Of a stretch of DNA of 64,000 nt, positions 20,707-31,509 are shown in pieces. Position numbers and translations under genes: made by a program. The stretch comes from Anthoceros angustus (lineage: Eukaryota; Streptophyta; Anthocerotopsida; Anthocerotales; Anthocerotaceae): NCBI GenBank assembly GCA_010909165.1, contig VJWM01000202.1, positions 124,001 to 188,000 on the forward strand. The letters run 5' to 3'. The first letter of the stretch is position 1, and the number at the start of each line of letters is the position of its first letter. The notes below the pieces were generated by a model. The model was not told where the DNA came from. It worked only from the letters and a program-made list of their open reading frames with translations, and ran no database searches.

Positions 20707-23664
20707 TCAGAACGAAAAGCTGACGGGATGGTAGTGGAGACCAATGTTGGCTTGGCCTGGCAGCACAGAGCTGTGTTTTTGGCCAGCCGCAGCTACGCTT
20801 TGCTGCATACTTTCGGGCCCGCACACCATCACCCCAACGTTGGTTCCCGCTAGGCGCTTAGCAGCCTTGTCGGAAATGTCTGCAGACCCCACATGATCAA
20901 GGTCTGTGAGTGGTAAGTAGATAAGCAGGACTAATCTAGGAAGATCATCGCTGAGACCGTTTAGTGACACGCACCTTCCAGGTTGGGCCGACGGCCGTAA
21001 TGGACGTTCTTGGGTGTCACTAGCTGGCTTGATCGCTCATCTTCGGGAAAGCTGGTGGGCATGTGTGCAACCTGTTCCGTATTGACATCCGCATCGCAGT
21101 GCTTCGTCTTGCCCTCGATCAAGCTCGGAACCTGCGGAACATGAGCACCCCCAGCAGCATGGCCAAAAGGTTCAGCAAGCCCCCTGCAGAAAAATCGAAC
21201 CCGTTCTGGACGTCCAGGTGAATCAAATATCTCCCAAACAGGGCGGACGCCAGCACCACGACAAAGTAGGTGCAGTTGCTGTCTTTGCCTACTTCGGGGC
21301 AAAGGGGCTCCAAGATCGCTCCAAAGTTGTACAAGGATTCTTTGTCGTCCTTTCCGACAACGGGCTGCGGTTCTGCATCGGGGCCAGTTTGTCGGCTAAC
21401 GTAGGCCTGAGTGTTCACCTGAAGGGCGGGAGAGAGTTTGGGATTGTAGGGGTCGAGGGAAACTTAATTCAGAATCTGCAGCTCGTCCGCTTGCCACACA
21501 GCCCAGATGACGGTCACCTCTGTAGGCAAGCTGTCAGGGAACGAGGCTGGCGGTAGGCAAGGTCCTTGAGGATGGCGATGAAAGGAGCCAGTCCATTGCC
21601 TCCAGCCACCAAGATACCACACCAAGATCGGCTGTCGTATCTGCACGATTTGTGAATATGCCTGCAGACATACGTTGGAGCCGAGCAGAACATTCAGAGT
21701 GGGTTCTTGAGAATCCATTTGTGAAATGAAATTAACGAAGAAAGTCCGGGGATTCAGGACCGTAAGACCCTTCCACACTGGCCCCTACTGCAAAGCTGAA
21801 TGGACAGGACTTCAGAATTAGCCGCCTGTCTGACTACTTGTCCCAGCTTCTTTGTCCATGCGCCGTTGTCCTTCACCAGAACCGTAATGTGATCGGGTTC
21901 CGCAATGTGATCGGGTTCGGCAATGTGATCGGGTTCCGTGAAGTGATCGGGTTCCGAACCACGGTGAAAGGGTGCCACTGCCATCTGGAAAGGGCCGGAA
22001 TTCTGACGAATACGAAGCTGGTTACGGCGTACTTGAGACCTGCAGGCCATATGGTGGATAATTACGAGGCAGTCCACGGGATCGATCGATCTTCACAGAG
22101 CCATGGATGAAAGGGCCCTGCACCAGGTCCATGGATTACCTGCATGCTTGGCAAACTTCAGCTCGGTGGTATTGCCAGGGAAAGCACGGACGGAGAGCAG
22201 TCCTGCAGATTTCCTGAACTTGATGCACCTGAGGAAGCGGTCGATGGTGAAGAGGAACACGCCCGCCATGATCATGTAGAAGACATTCTGGCCGATGTGC
22301 AGCATCGCGAAGACGAGGAAGAGGATGTAGAGCTGGTGAGTCCCGAGGAAGAAGTTGGACGTGGTGTGTAGAAGTTCCTGCCATGATCAACCCGATCACA
22401 ATGGCAAACGCTCTCTTGATATTGTGCCCACTCCTTCCACTGCCATTCCCACATGCGCACACTGGTCCTAATTTGTTTCTCGATGTAACTCAATAATCAT
22501 GACTCCACAGTAGCGTCTCATGCATGTGTGTACACATAATTCAGCACCACCTTGGACGTTCAAATGATCCAGGGAATTTTACTTTCGATAATATCCCCAT
22601 GTTGTACCAGTGCAAACAGTAAAACAGTGTGTGGACGAGAAGGATGAAGATGGTAGCGAAGCCGACCCACAGCATGCTCAAAGGGAATGTTGACGAGACG
22701 GAGAAGTGCCGATCCTCTCGATACCGGGAAGAAGAGAAAGGACAGCGCCACAAAACTCAAAATACCCAAGTGGTAGCCAGTGTGATTCACGCGAATGTCG
22801 TACCTAGGGTCAGACAAATATGAGTTTACAGCTTAGAATTGCTCGTCTGGCAGCTGGAGCTCACAAATTCCTGCAGGAGGCTAGGCTTGCAAGCAAACTC
22901 TCGCAACCAACAAGGACCGAGGCCTACGCCTACAGGTGTGTACATACCTTGTGAAGACAATTCCATGCTGTAAGCCAAGTTGCTTCCAGAAGGTGTAATC
23001 TATGTTGGAAATCCCAACCCTCTCAAACCACAAAAGGACCCACACGATGAGCAGAAGGAAGAGGAGAAGAATGATGAGGTCGCCCGCAGTCACAACCTCC
23101 AAAATCCCTTGGGTAGGTCCACAAGCGCACTCGTGGGCTGCCGCATTTGGGGTTCTTCCTCCTATGCCAGAGAAAAACAGACTTGTAAGGGAATCTACAT
23201 AAGCCGGCTGCCATTTGTCGACACAAAAATCAACACCATCGGAACAAACATCATCGTTCAAAACAATACTACCGTGGTGCAATGCATGCAGCTTACAGTT
23301 TCGTGGGCTCTTCGGACTTGGTGAGCTGCAGGTAGACCGCAGCCAGCTTTAACGAACGGAGCCACGCACACCAACTGCCACGATGCTGCACGAAAGCACA
23401 CCAACCCCGAGCATCTATCCCCTCAGCAGGCCCGTCCTTAGGACTGTAACGGTCAGAGCTCTACAAGCTGCAATGAATCGAACTCCACGTACCTCCCTTG
23501 CCGAAGGTGGGCGTCGTGAGGTCGTCCATGAGGCTGTAGTCCAAATGGGTGCCTTTCGCAGTGGGCTTGGCCATCCAGTACCCAACAAAAAAGAGGAAGG
23601 CGTGCCAGATGGCCACCTTCACCACGGCCGCCGTAAATATCCTTCCCGGTTCTGTAGTCGACAT
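20707..23664 (-). pseudogene. Ferric reductase pseudogene, nearly full length (FRO copy A)
   Basis: All eight exons of the intact neighbour can be traced. Exon 1 (23493-23664) is open. Exon 2 (about 23325-23385) has lost about 8 bases. Exon 3 has a 1-bp loss near its start and a further loss near TYP. Exon 4 has lost 13 bases after FEHAV. Exon 5 has lost about 15 bases and is shifted after WKEWAQYQE. Exon 6 carries a repeat expansion. The last exon still reads ISDKAAKRLAGTNVGVMVCG to VSFSF and a stop. Splice sites are largely kept. The gene therefore seems to have died after a tandem duplication that also copied the promoter. Rescue by unusual splicing is unlikely with four or more frameshifts. 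Confidence 0.88.
21886..21957 (-). repeat. Four 18-bp units expanded inside FRO copy A exon 6
   Basis: The plus strand shows four units of AATGTGATCGGGTTCCGC with small changes. On the minus strand they encode EPDHIA-type hexapeptides just before ITVLVKDNG. The intact copy has a single ERDHITVLV at this place. The length is a multiple of three, so the expansion itself keeps frame. Confidence 0.9.
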
Positions 23665-23823
23665 GAGAAACCTTCGATTCCTGTGCTCTGCCGATTGCAA
23701 CTTGAATGCAAACCTGGCACGCGCTTCAATACGCTAGCGCTCTGAGCAGGCGCGGCCCGGGGACATCTTTTCTGACAGCAGATGGACCTTCTATCCGGAA
23801 CCCCGTGTAGCAAATTCCGGATC

Positions 23824-23850
23824 CTGGGCCCTCCGCTGACCCTGTGGCCA
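23824..23850 (-). promoter_or_regulatory. Conserved block upstream of FRO copy A
   Basis: A 27-base block beginning CTGGGCCCTCCGCTGACC (plus strand) lies about 160 bases upstream of the copy A start codon. It is identical at 27926-27952 upstream of copy B, although the coding exons have diverged. It could be a promoter or 5' UTR element; no known site is claimed. Confidence 0.45.
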
Positions 23851-24009
23851 AGGAGCTCCTCCGATTTGCCCACAAGTGCAGAGGAGATGGAGTAATGTGT
23901 CTGTAGGTCCGGCCTCGCTGCCTTTCGGGATGTCGAGACGCCCGCCCATCCCGTTCCCCGCCTGTCAGACAGCACTTTAGTACAAGAGATAGGACAAACC
24001 ATGGCGGGC

Positions 24010-24690
24010 TATGCTCGTCAGAACGATGTGGGATTGTTTTTATATACCAGCTTATTTTACAGGACTGCCCTTCTTGCTGCCTAAACCAGGAGAAAGCGCG
24101 GAGCACTTTTGTAACAAGAAGCTGTGCAGATACATCAGTCGGAATTCCTTGCATGATCCCCGTCCTTCGCAAGCGGCATGCGGGCGATGTAAGCGATGGA
24201 TTTGGGTGGAGAGGCCACCGAAGCCTGTGTTCAGACTCCTTCTAGCATCTGTATTGTGATGCTCACGGATTCCAACAACATTGCTGTGTAGGGACCGAAT
24301 CTGCAGTTTATCCACAGTGGATAACTACATACAGTACATACTTAGTTTCTTGAAACAAAGGGTTTTGGTGAATCAGCTCCTGTATTAGGACTACAGCTCC
24401 TATGTGTGCATTACGAGTGGTACATCTCGTCAATCCCGCCTACGCCCATGCACCGCCACACGTGCATCGTGACATCCGCGCGCCCCGATGTGAGGATCCC
24501 CCGCTTATTTTGCACATGGGGTAGATCATCGGCGGTTGCCCGGTATGCAACCACCAACAATCCGGCCTCCGGGATAGATTCGTTTTGTAACGTCGTCTGT
24601 ATGTACTTGTATTGGCATGTGTATGTATCTAGTAGGTGTATCTAGTAGGTATACTGTGGTCAATTCTAATGAGGCTAGCAGGAAATATTA
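24010..24690. other. Spacer between FRO copies A and B
   Basis: This holds the far upstream region of copy A and the region beyond the copy B 3' end. Sequence at about 24690-24780 resembles 20620-20710, so the duplicated unit includes the 3' UTR. No gene is seen. Confidence 0.5.
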
Positions 24691-24774
24691 TTTTTCTACA
24701 TAATGTGGTGGAAGAACTATTGGTGTAGAGGAAGAACTATGGGTCAGCAGAACTTCCTCTGCTCATGGATGTGA

Positions 24775-27700
24775 TCAGAACTCAAAGCTGACGGAATGGT
24801 AGTGCAGAGCAACGTTGGCTCGGCCTGGCAGCACGGAGCTGTGTTTTTGGCAAGCAGCAGCTACGTTCTGTTGCATACTTTGGGGCCCGCACACCATCAC
24901 CCCAACGTGGGTTCCAGCCAGGCGCTTGGCAGCCTTGTCCAGAATGTCTGCAGGAGTAGCATCGATCCCACACATCACCCAGGTTAGTAAGCGTAGATAT
25001 GCGGGACTAAACTAACCCGTTGGAAGTGGATCAGACCGTGTTGTGAAGTACGCACCTTCGAGGTCGGGCCTACGGCCGAAGTGGACGTTCTCAGCTGGTC
25101 TCACGAGCTGGTTTGATCGCTCGTCTGCGGGAGCGACGTGAGTGGCCCCTTGTGCAACCCGAACTCGGTCCGTTTTAACATCTGGTTGTGGGACGACGTG
25201 ATTCCCATCGCTTTGCTCTGTTTTGCTTTGGATCAAGGTCGGAGCTGGGTCCGGAGACTGCGGGCTGTAGTCTTTGTCGAAAAGAGTTGCCCAGATGAAG
25301 ACGGTTGATCCACCGAATACCACCACACCTAGCACCATGGCCAGCAGGTTCAGCAAGCTGGCTGAAGAGAAATTGAACCCGTGCTCGACGTCTAGGTGGA
25401 TCCAGTATCGCCCAAACAGCCCCCATACAAGCAGGAATCCCAGAGAGGACGCAACTACCACCGCCAAGTGGCCCCAGTTGCTGTCTTTGCCTACTTCAGG
25501 GCAAAGGGGCTCTAAGATCGCTCCAACGTTGTACAAGGACTCTGTGCCGTCCTTTTCGGACACGCCCTGCGCTTCTGGATCGGCGGAAGTTTGTCTGGTA
25601 ACGTAGGCTTGAATGTCCAGCTGAAGGCTGGGGCAGAGCTTGGGATTGTAGGAGTCAAGAGTAAGTGAGTTGAGAATCTGCAGTTCGTCAGCTTCCCGCA
25701 CAGCCCAGATGAGGGTCACAGCTGTAGGCAAGTTGTCCGGCGATTGTGTTTCATGGCGATAGGCAAGGTCTTTTAGGATGGCGATGAAAGGAGCCAGTCC
25801 GCTGCCTCCAGCCACCAAGATCAGGCTGTCGTATCTGCAAGAGGAGTTCAGGATTTGTGAATGAATGTGCCTGCAGTCATACATTGGCGCCCAGCAGGAG
25901 ATTTGGAGGTGGGTTCTCGTGGGTTTGTGGAATGAAATTCTCACCGAAGAAAGTCCGGGGATTCAGGACCGTAGGGCCCTTCCACACTGGCCGCTACCGA
26001 GAAGCTGAATGGACAGGACTTTCGATTAGCCGCCTGACTGACCACTTGTCCGAGCTTCTCTGTCCATGCGCCATTGTTCTTCACCAAAACCGTAATGTGA
26101 TCGCGTTCCGCAAGCGAGCTTGAAACCATGGTGAAGGGGTGCCACTGCCATCTGGACAGTGCCGGAATGTTGATGAATATGAAGCTGGTCGCGCTGTACT
26201 TGAGACCTGCACAGTCCAGGAGGTGGATACTTGAGACGCAGTGCGCGGGCGGGATAAAACGATCGTGACCAAGCCATGGATGAGACCTGCAACAGGTCCG
26301 TCGATTAGGTACCTGGATGCTTGGCAAACTTCAGCTCGGTAGTGTTGCCAGGGAGAGGCCGGACGGAGAGCAGGCCTGCAGATTTCCTGGACTGGATGAA
26401 CCTGAGGAAGCGGTCGATGGTGAAGAGGAACACGCCGGCCATGATCATGTAAAAGAAATCCTGGCCGATGTGCAGCATCGTGAAGACGAGGAAGAGGATG
26501 TAGAGTTGGTGAGTCCCGAAGAAGAAGTTGAAGAAGCGGGAGCGAACTTGGTGTATGGAAGTCCCTGCTATGATCAACCCGAACACCATCGCAATCAGTC
26601 CTGCCAAATTGTTCTCGTGATGCTGTGGCCACTCCTTCCACTGCACAGTACATCCATTCCCACATGTGACCACTGGTCTCATGATCAGTAACTGACATAA
26701 CTCCAGTGTACAGTAGTGCTTATGTGCACGCATGTACACTATACAGCACCACACCTTCAATGCTCAAAGGATTTGAGGGAATCACCTTCTCGGCCAATAA
26801 CCCCATCTTGCACCAGTACGAATAGTAAATCACTGTGTGGACGAGAGCGATGAAGATGCTGGTGAAGCCCACCCAAATGTGGTACCTCACAGCATGCTCG
26901 AAGGGAATGTTGATAAGACGGAGGAGTGCGGACCCTCTCGAGACCGGGAAGAGCAGAAAGGCCATGGCCACAAAACACAAAATACCAGAGTAGTAGCCAG
27001 TGAAATCCACGCGAATGTCATACCTAGGGTCAGACAAATAGGGCAATTCACGACTTATAAATTCTAATCTGGCAGCCAAGGTTGCGCAAAGCAAATTAAA
27101 TCTGGCATTCCAAAAGGATGGATGCCTACAGGCCACAAGGTGTGCACGTACCTAGTGTAAACAATTCCACGCTGTAAGCCAAAGTCCTTCCAGAATGCAT
27201 AATCTATGTTGAAAATCCCAACAGTCTCAAACCACAAAATGACCCACACGTTGAGCAGAAGGAAGAGCAAAAGAATAATGAGGTCGGCCGCAGTCACAAT
27301 CCCCAAAACCCCTTGAGTGAGCACCGGGTAGGTCCACAAGCTCACTCGTGGCCTGCCGCCTTTGGGATTCTTCCTGTTATGCCACGAGAGAAACAGACTT
27401 GTAAGTGCCCATAAATCTCCATTTTTCGACATGCACCATCATTCAAGCTTACAGTTTGGTGGGCTGTTTGGACTTGATGAGCTGCAGGTAGACCGCAGCC
27501 AGCATGGCAACGACGACGAACGGAGCCATGAACACCAACTGCCAAGACGCTGCACGCATGCACACCAACCCCGTTCGCGAGCACCCATCAGCCAACCAGC
27601 CCAGTCCTCGGGCCTGTGACGTAATTCAGAGCCCTGCAAGCTGCGATGAATCGAACTGCGCGTTATAACTACCTCCCATGCCGAATGTGGGCGTCGTGAC

Positions 27701-27844
27701 GTCGTCCATGAGATCGTAGTCCAAATTGGTGCCCTTCTCCGAGGGCTTGGCCAACCAGTAGCCAACGAAGAAGAGGAAGGTGAGCCAGATGGCCACCTTC
27801 ACCACGAGCGCCGAAAACATCCTCACTGATTCTGTCGACGCCAT
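24775..27844 (-). CDS. FRO: Ferric-chelate reductase (NADPH oxidase superfamily), 764 residues, 8 exons
   Basis: Exons on the minus strand are 27673-27844, 27453-27549, 27152-27397, 27023-26786, 26640-26313, 26206-25945, 25834-25056 and 24947-24775; phases add up to 764 residues. FRO enzymes pass electrons from cytosolic NADPH through FAD and two hemes to Fe(III) or Cu(II) outside the membrane. Visible features are an N-terminal helix (residues about 10-30) and further membrane helices in exons 2-5. Candidate heme histidines lie in FEHAVRYHIW, ALVHT, GTHQ and LHIGQ. The FAD motif HPFTMVSSS is near 383, the NADPH motif GGSGLAPF near 457, and the terminal VMVCGPQSM is present. Exon 7 carries two extra helices between the NADPH subdomains, as FROs do. 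Start is the ATG giving MASTESVRMF. It is the only intact member of a three-copy tandem array. Confidence 0.92.
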
Positions 27845-27925
27845 GAGAAACCTGGAATTCCTTCTCTCCCGATTGGTGGCTTCTGGTAGCAGCAGGGCCT
27901 TTTATGCGGATGCGGAATCCCATAG

Positions 27926-27952
27926 CTGGGCCCTCCGCTGACCCTGTGGCCA
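27926..27952 (-). promoter_or_regulatory. Conserved block upstream of FRO copy B
   Basis: This is the same 27 bases as at 23824-23850, here about 80-110 bases upstream of the start codon. Its flanks (GGAGCTC, ATTTGCCC and further out AGTACAAGAG) are also shared, so the promoter was part of the duplication. Confidence 0.45.
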
Positions 27953-28522
27953 GGGAGCTCCCCCATTTGCCCGCTAGTGCACACCCAGAGGGAATGCTGT
28001 ACTATCGTCTGTACGCCCGGCCCGTTGCGGGCTTCTCCTTCCCGCTTGTCGAGACGCCTTGCCGTCCTGTACCCCGCCTGCCAGTACCATCGCCTAGTAC
28101 AAGAGCTAGGACAGACTGCTATTTCCAACCTTGGCGGGCCACGCACCTCGGTGTACGGACCCATCCCCACTAATTGTGCTAACCATGATTAGATCATGTT
28201 ACACAAACCAGCCCACAACAGCGCCTCCTACAGGGGAAAGAGCACCGCCTTGTTGGCGGCCATAGCTTTGTTTTATCTAGATCTCTGTGTATCACCCTCA
28301 GAGACGTTGCGTGTTCATCATCTTCTATCCCGACTTCCCTTTTCGTGAGACCTTCTGGATATGGACGAAATTTCGCTTTCTAGAGTGCTCGTGTTCTGGG
28401 CGATAGTCCTCTGTCCTTGCCCGTGGAAAACAGGAAGCCACTAATGTGGGAATGTGGATTGATTTGCGAAGACTACAAACTTTTGTCGTCTCTGGCTTGT
28501 AGAGCGCGAATCACGGCTAGGA

Positions 28523-30418
28523 TCAGACGTGCCGAGGGCTGCTATATGTCGAGAACAGGTAAGCAAGGATGTCTTGAGATTCCCCCAGATTTGCACCCGT
28601 GTTTGGGTCCACAAGATAAGGCACCTGCTTGTTGCGTCAGGGATCTTTGTTAGTGTGACAAAGTGATCCCGCATGACACATATTCAAATGGCGGAGGATG
28701 CTAACCTTGGTGGAGCCTGCAAGCTCTAGCAATGCAGCTCGAGCAGAGGATCCCTTCCCTGCGTTTCTCAAAACATATGGAAGCTCCAGTTCGCACAAAG
28801 CTTCTCGGACGAGTCGGGCAAACTGTAAATGCGAAGGAGATAACAACAAATGCGGTTCTTGTCACTTGCGGGAACGACAGGACTTTCAAACACGAATCAG
28901 AATGGGAAGGAAGGATAGGTTGAAGGAAACCGTACCTGATTGTTTTCGTAGCTGTAAAGCTCCAGCTTCTTATCAGGTGCCTCTGCTTTCGCCTGTGTAT
29001 ACCGCACCATGCCTCTCCCTGCCCTAAGAATGGTTGGTACCCAACCAGTCACGAGTGTGCTGCAAAATTGGTCAAAGGTTAGTCATGAAGTCGTACCCTC
29101 ATCAACCTATCCTTTAGTCCAAGACCTTTGCAGTTCCTCACCTCTCTAGGAGCCCAGAAGATGTCTCTTTCCCTTCACCGTACTGCTGGAATAAGTATTT
29201 CACAATGTCAGCTGCATACCGTCCAAGGTCAGAGGGCACGCAAAAACTGCCAAATCCAGCCTACCATGCCCACAAGCAACCTCATGTCCTTTCCCTGCCA
29301 AGGAAATTAACACAGTCAAGAGGCTATGAAGGACTTACAGCTCTCATACAGGGTAACACCAGTGTTAGGATCCAGAAAGAAAGGAAACCTGAAAAACACA
29401 GCGTACACGCGGTGCTCAGGAGAAGACATGGAACCGAAAGTGAGAGAGTGTGCCCCACCCAGTGATAAGACATGCAGCCTGGCTTGAGTTCTTACTGATC
29501 CTTGCCACCCACCCTCCTCACGAATTCTCGATGCCTTACAGATCCCTTTGGACAAGGATAAACCTGCCACCAGTCCACAGGCGTGTTCAACACCAAAACT
29601 AGTGTATGCCAGTTTCATCCAAGCTACTTCATACGCCCTACCGGCCTGCATACCTCGGCAGAAAGATCAAGTTCAGTCAGTGCTTCTCTGACCCGTCTGC
29701 AGAATGGGCACGCCTCTGAAAATGAGAGTAAAATCTCAAACGTGCCTCGATCCATAATTGTTCAAAATACTCCAGCTTGCAGTGCTCACCAAACTCGTAA
29801 AGCTGGAGCAACTTGGGCGGCTGCCCTTTCTCAGTCCTCGCTGTTGCGGCCTCCGGAAGTACATTCGAGCCCCACGGCAATCTGGCTATGCTTGCCACTC
29901 CGGATGTGGCAGTCTGCATTGTCAGGAAACTCCTTTGTCGTCAGTAAACCCCCGACCCCTCAGTCTCCTCATCTGGGTGGTGACCAAACAGGGGGAATCC
30001 CACCTCCAAGAAGACATTCCGAGGCTCTGTTGGGTCGCCACCCTGCACACTAACCATCATCAAGAAAGGAATCCGGATGTCGTTGTGCTACACGGGCACA
30101 CATCACAGCTAAGTTGCGACAGTCCATCTTCAAGGCCACACGAAACCTCTTCCCCAGAATCCCATGCCATCAAAGTGGGACCACATTCCTCCGTGAAGAC
30201 CTTACCCCAACAAATTTCAGCAAAGGGCATAGAAAGGTCAAAAAGTTGCCACTGCCTGTTGCTCTGACTTCCGGTCTAGCTTCTGGTGCTGGTTCCGATC
30301 CGGATTCCGATTCCACGGCCGTCTCGCCATCGGCACCATCCTTCGTGACTCGCAGGACGCGCCCACCCTGGGCACCAAACCTTAAAGGCAGGACTCCGAA
30401 TTTCGCAGAAGAAGCCAT
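28523..30418 (-). CDS. Plastid-type protein with two GST-N/glutaredoxin-like thioredoxin folds, 309 residues, 9 exons
   Basis: Exons (minus) are 30418-30206, 29913-29790, 29715-29654, 29563-29496, 29388-29339, 29211-29142, 29059-28936, 28822-28706 and 28624-28523. The product resembles plant plastid thioredoxin-family proteins with duplicated GST N-terminal domains. Domain 1 (residues about 95-195) has LLQLYEFEACPFCRRVREAL, an intact CPFC redox motif, then FLDPNTGVTLYES. Domain 2 (about 215-305) has LELYSYENNQFARLVREALC, where the CxxC is lost, then VPYLVDPNTGANLGES. The N-terminus is Ala/Ser/Gly-rich, fitting a transit peptide. An in-frame upstream ATG at 30541 would add 41 residues (MAVAVAAAAAGIGIT) and may be the true start. 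The substrate is unknown; a thiol-redox or glutathione-linked role is inferred from the fold. Confidence 0.85.
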
Positions 30419-30541
30419 CGCAACTCGCGAGCCCACCAGGGCGGTCTTTCCAATTCGATCATGGGAAGCACCAGCGAGTCCAGCAGACGGGCCGCAGGTG
30501 ATCCCAATTCCAGCCGCAGCCGCAGCCACAGCCACAGCCAT

Positions 30542-31509
30542 TCCCCCGGGAGGCCTACTCCAGGATACAGCACGGAATCACTTCGGTCTCACTCACAGCC
30601 CAGGAGAGAGACAAGATAAACGCTATAGAAAGAAGGGTGACCACAGATTGGAGAGCGATCAGAGAGTACACTCACTGCGAGAATGTGATGACGGTGGTTT
30701 CCTTGAGCAGCTGATGAGAGGAAAGGGGATAGATTTGTCTTAACTAGAGAGCTCTTTGTCCACACACTTTCAAAGCCTCAGCACCCGTCACCGGGCCTCC
30801 TCTACTTATATGCCCTGTCATCCATTCGCCCATTTGCTGCAGGAATCCTGCCACTGGGTGCGTCATTCTCGGGAATTTCTGGACACCCAAAGGTGCCCTC
30901 CCCCACCAGTCCAGGTTTGCAACAAGCAGCGGCGCGCCGCTGGCTGTAGGAAGGCGCTAGGGAGCAGGGCAACAGCAGCAGGTGGATTGCAGCAGGAGCT
31001 CCAGCTCCAGGCACCGGCGGCTCGGAGAGCCCAGCCTCCTGAAGAGCCTTGGCAGATGCTGCCGTAAATTTCCAGTTCCTGGAGAGTGAGTTCTGTCTGC
31101 CACAGGCACTCCGCTAGCTCCGCGGTAAATCCCGCGCCTTTCGATGAATTTGCTTCCTCCTGGGCCTGCCAATGCGTGCGCTGTATGCAATGCAGAATGT
31201 GGGCTGTAACAGAGGATTCGGCTCTGTTGTGTGAGAATCCGGACTTGTCATACCTCATCCAGCCTGGCCCCAGTTTGGGCTTTCCAAATTGGTACTCTAC
31301 ATTTCATAGGATCGCCCACAAAGTCTGTCCTTCATCCATGGGTGCCCAAGCTATTTTCTTTTGCCGCCCAAGAATGCAATTTGCCCCGTCGGGAGTCGCT
31401 TAGGTCATGAGCTTGGAAATGGATGATGTGGGTTTGTGGTGCCTCGTTCCTATAGATTCGAGTGTAGCGTGTTGTCGCTTTGGTTTTTCTTATCTTGTGC
31501 TCCCTGTAG
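30542..31509. promoter_or_regulatory. Divergent promoter region between the thioredoxin-fold gene and the PHOX gene
   Basis: The two genes start on opposite strands less than 1.1 kb apart, so this interval must hold both promoters and leaders. It contains low-complexity GCAGCAGGAGCTCCAGCTCC text near 30980-31010. No TATA box or named element is evident. Confidence 0.5.

Noticed and set aside
20707-23664. FRO copy A as a functional second reductase
   Set aside because: Exons 2-5 each carry length changes that are not multiples of three relative to copy B; joint rescue by splicing is implausible.
29583-30267. Plus-strand frames of 156 and 169 residues
   Set aside because: They lie antisense to the spliced thioredoxin-fold gene and cross its splice sites.
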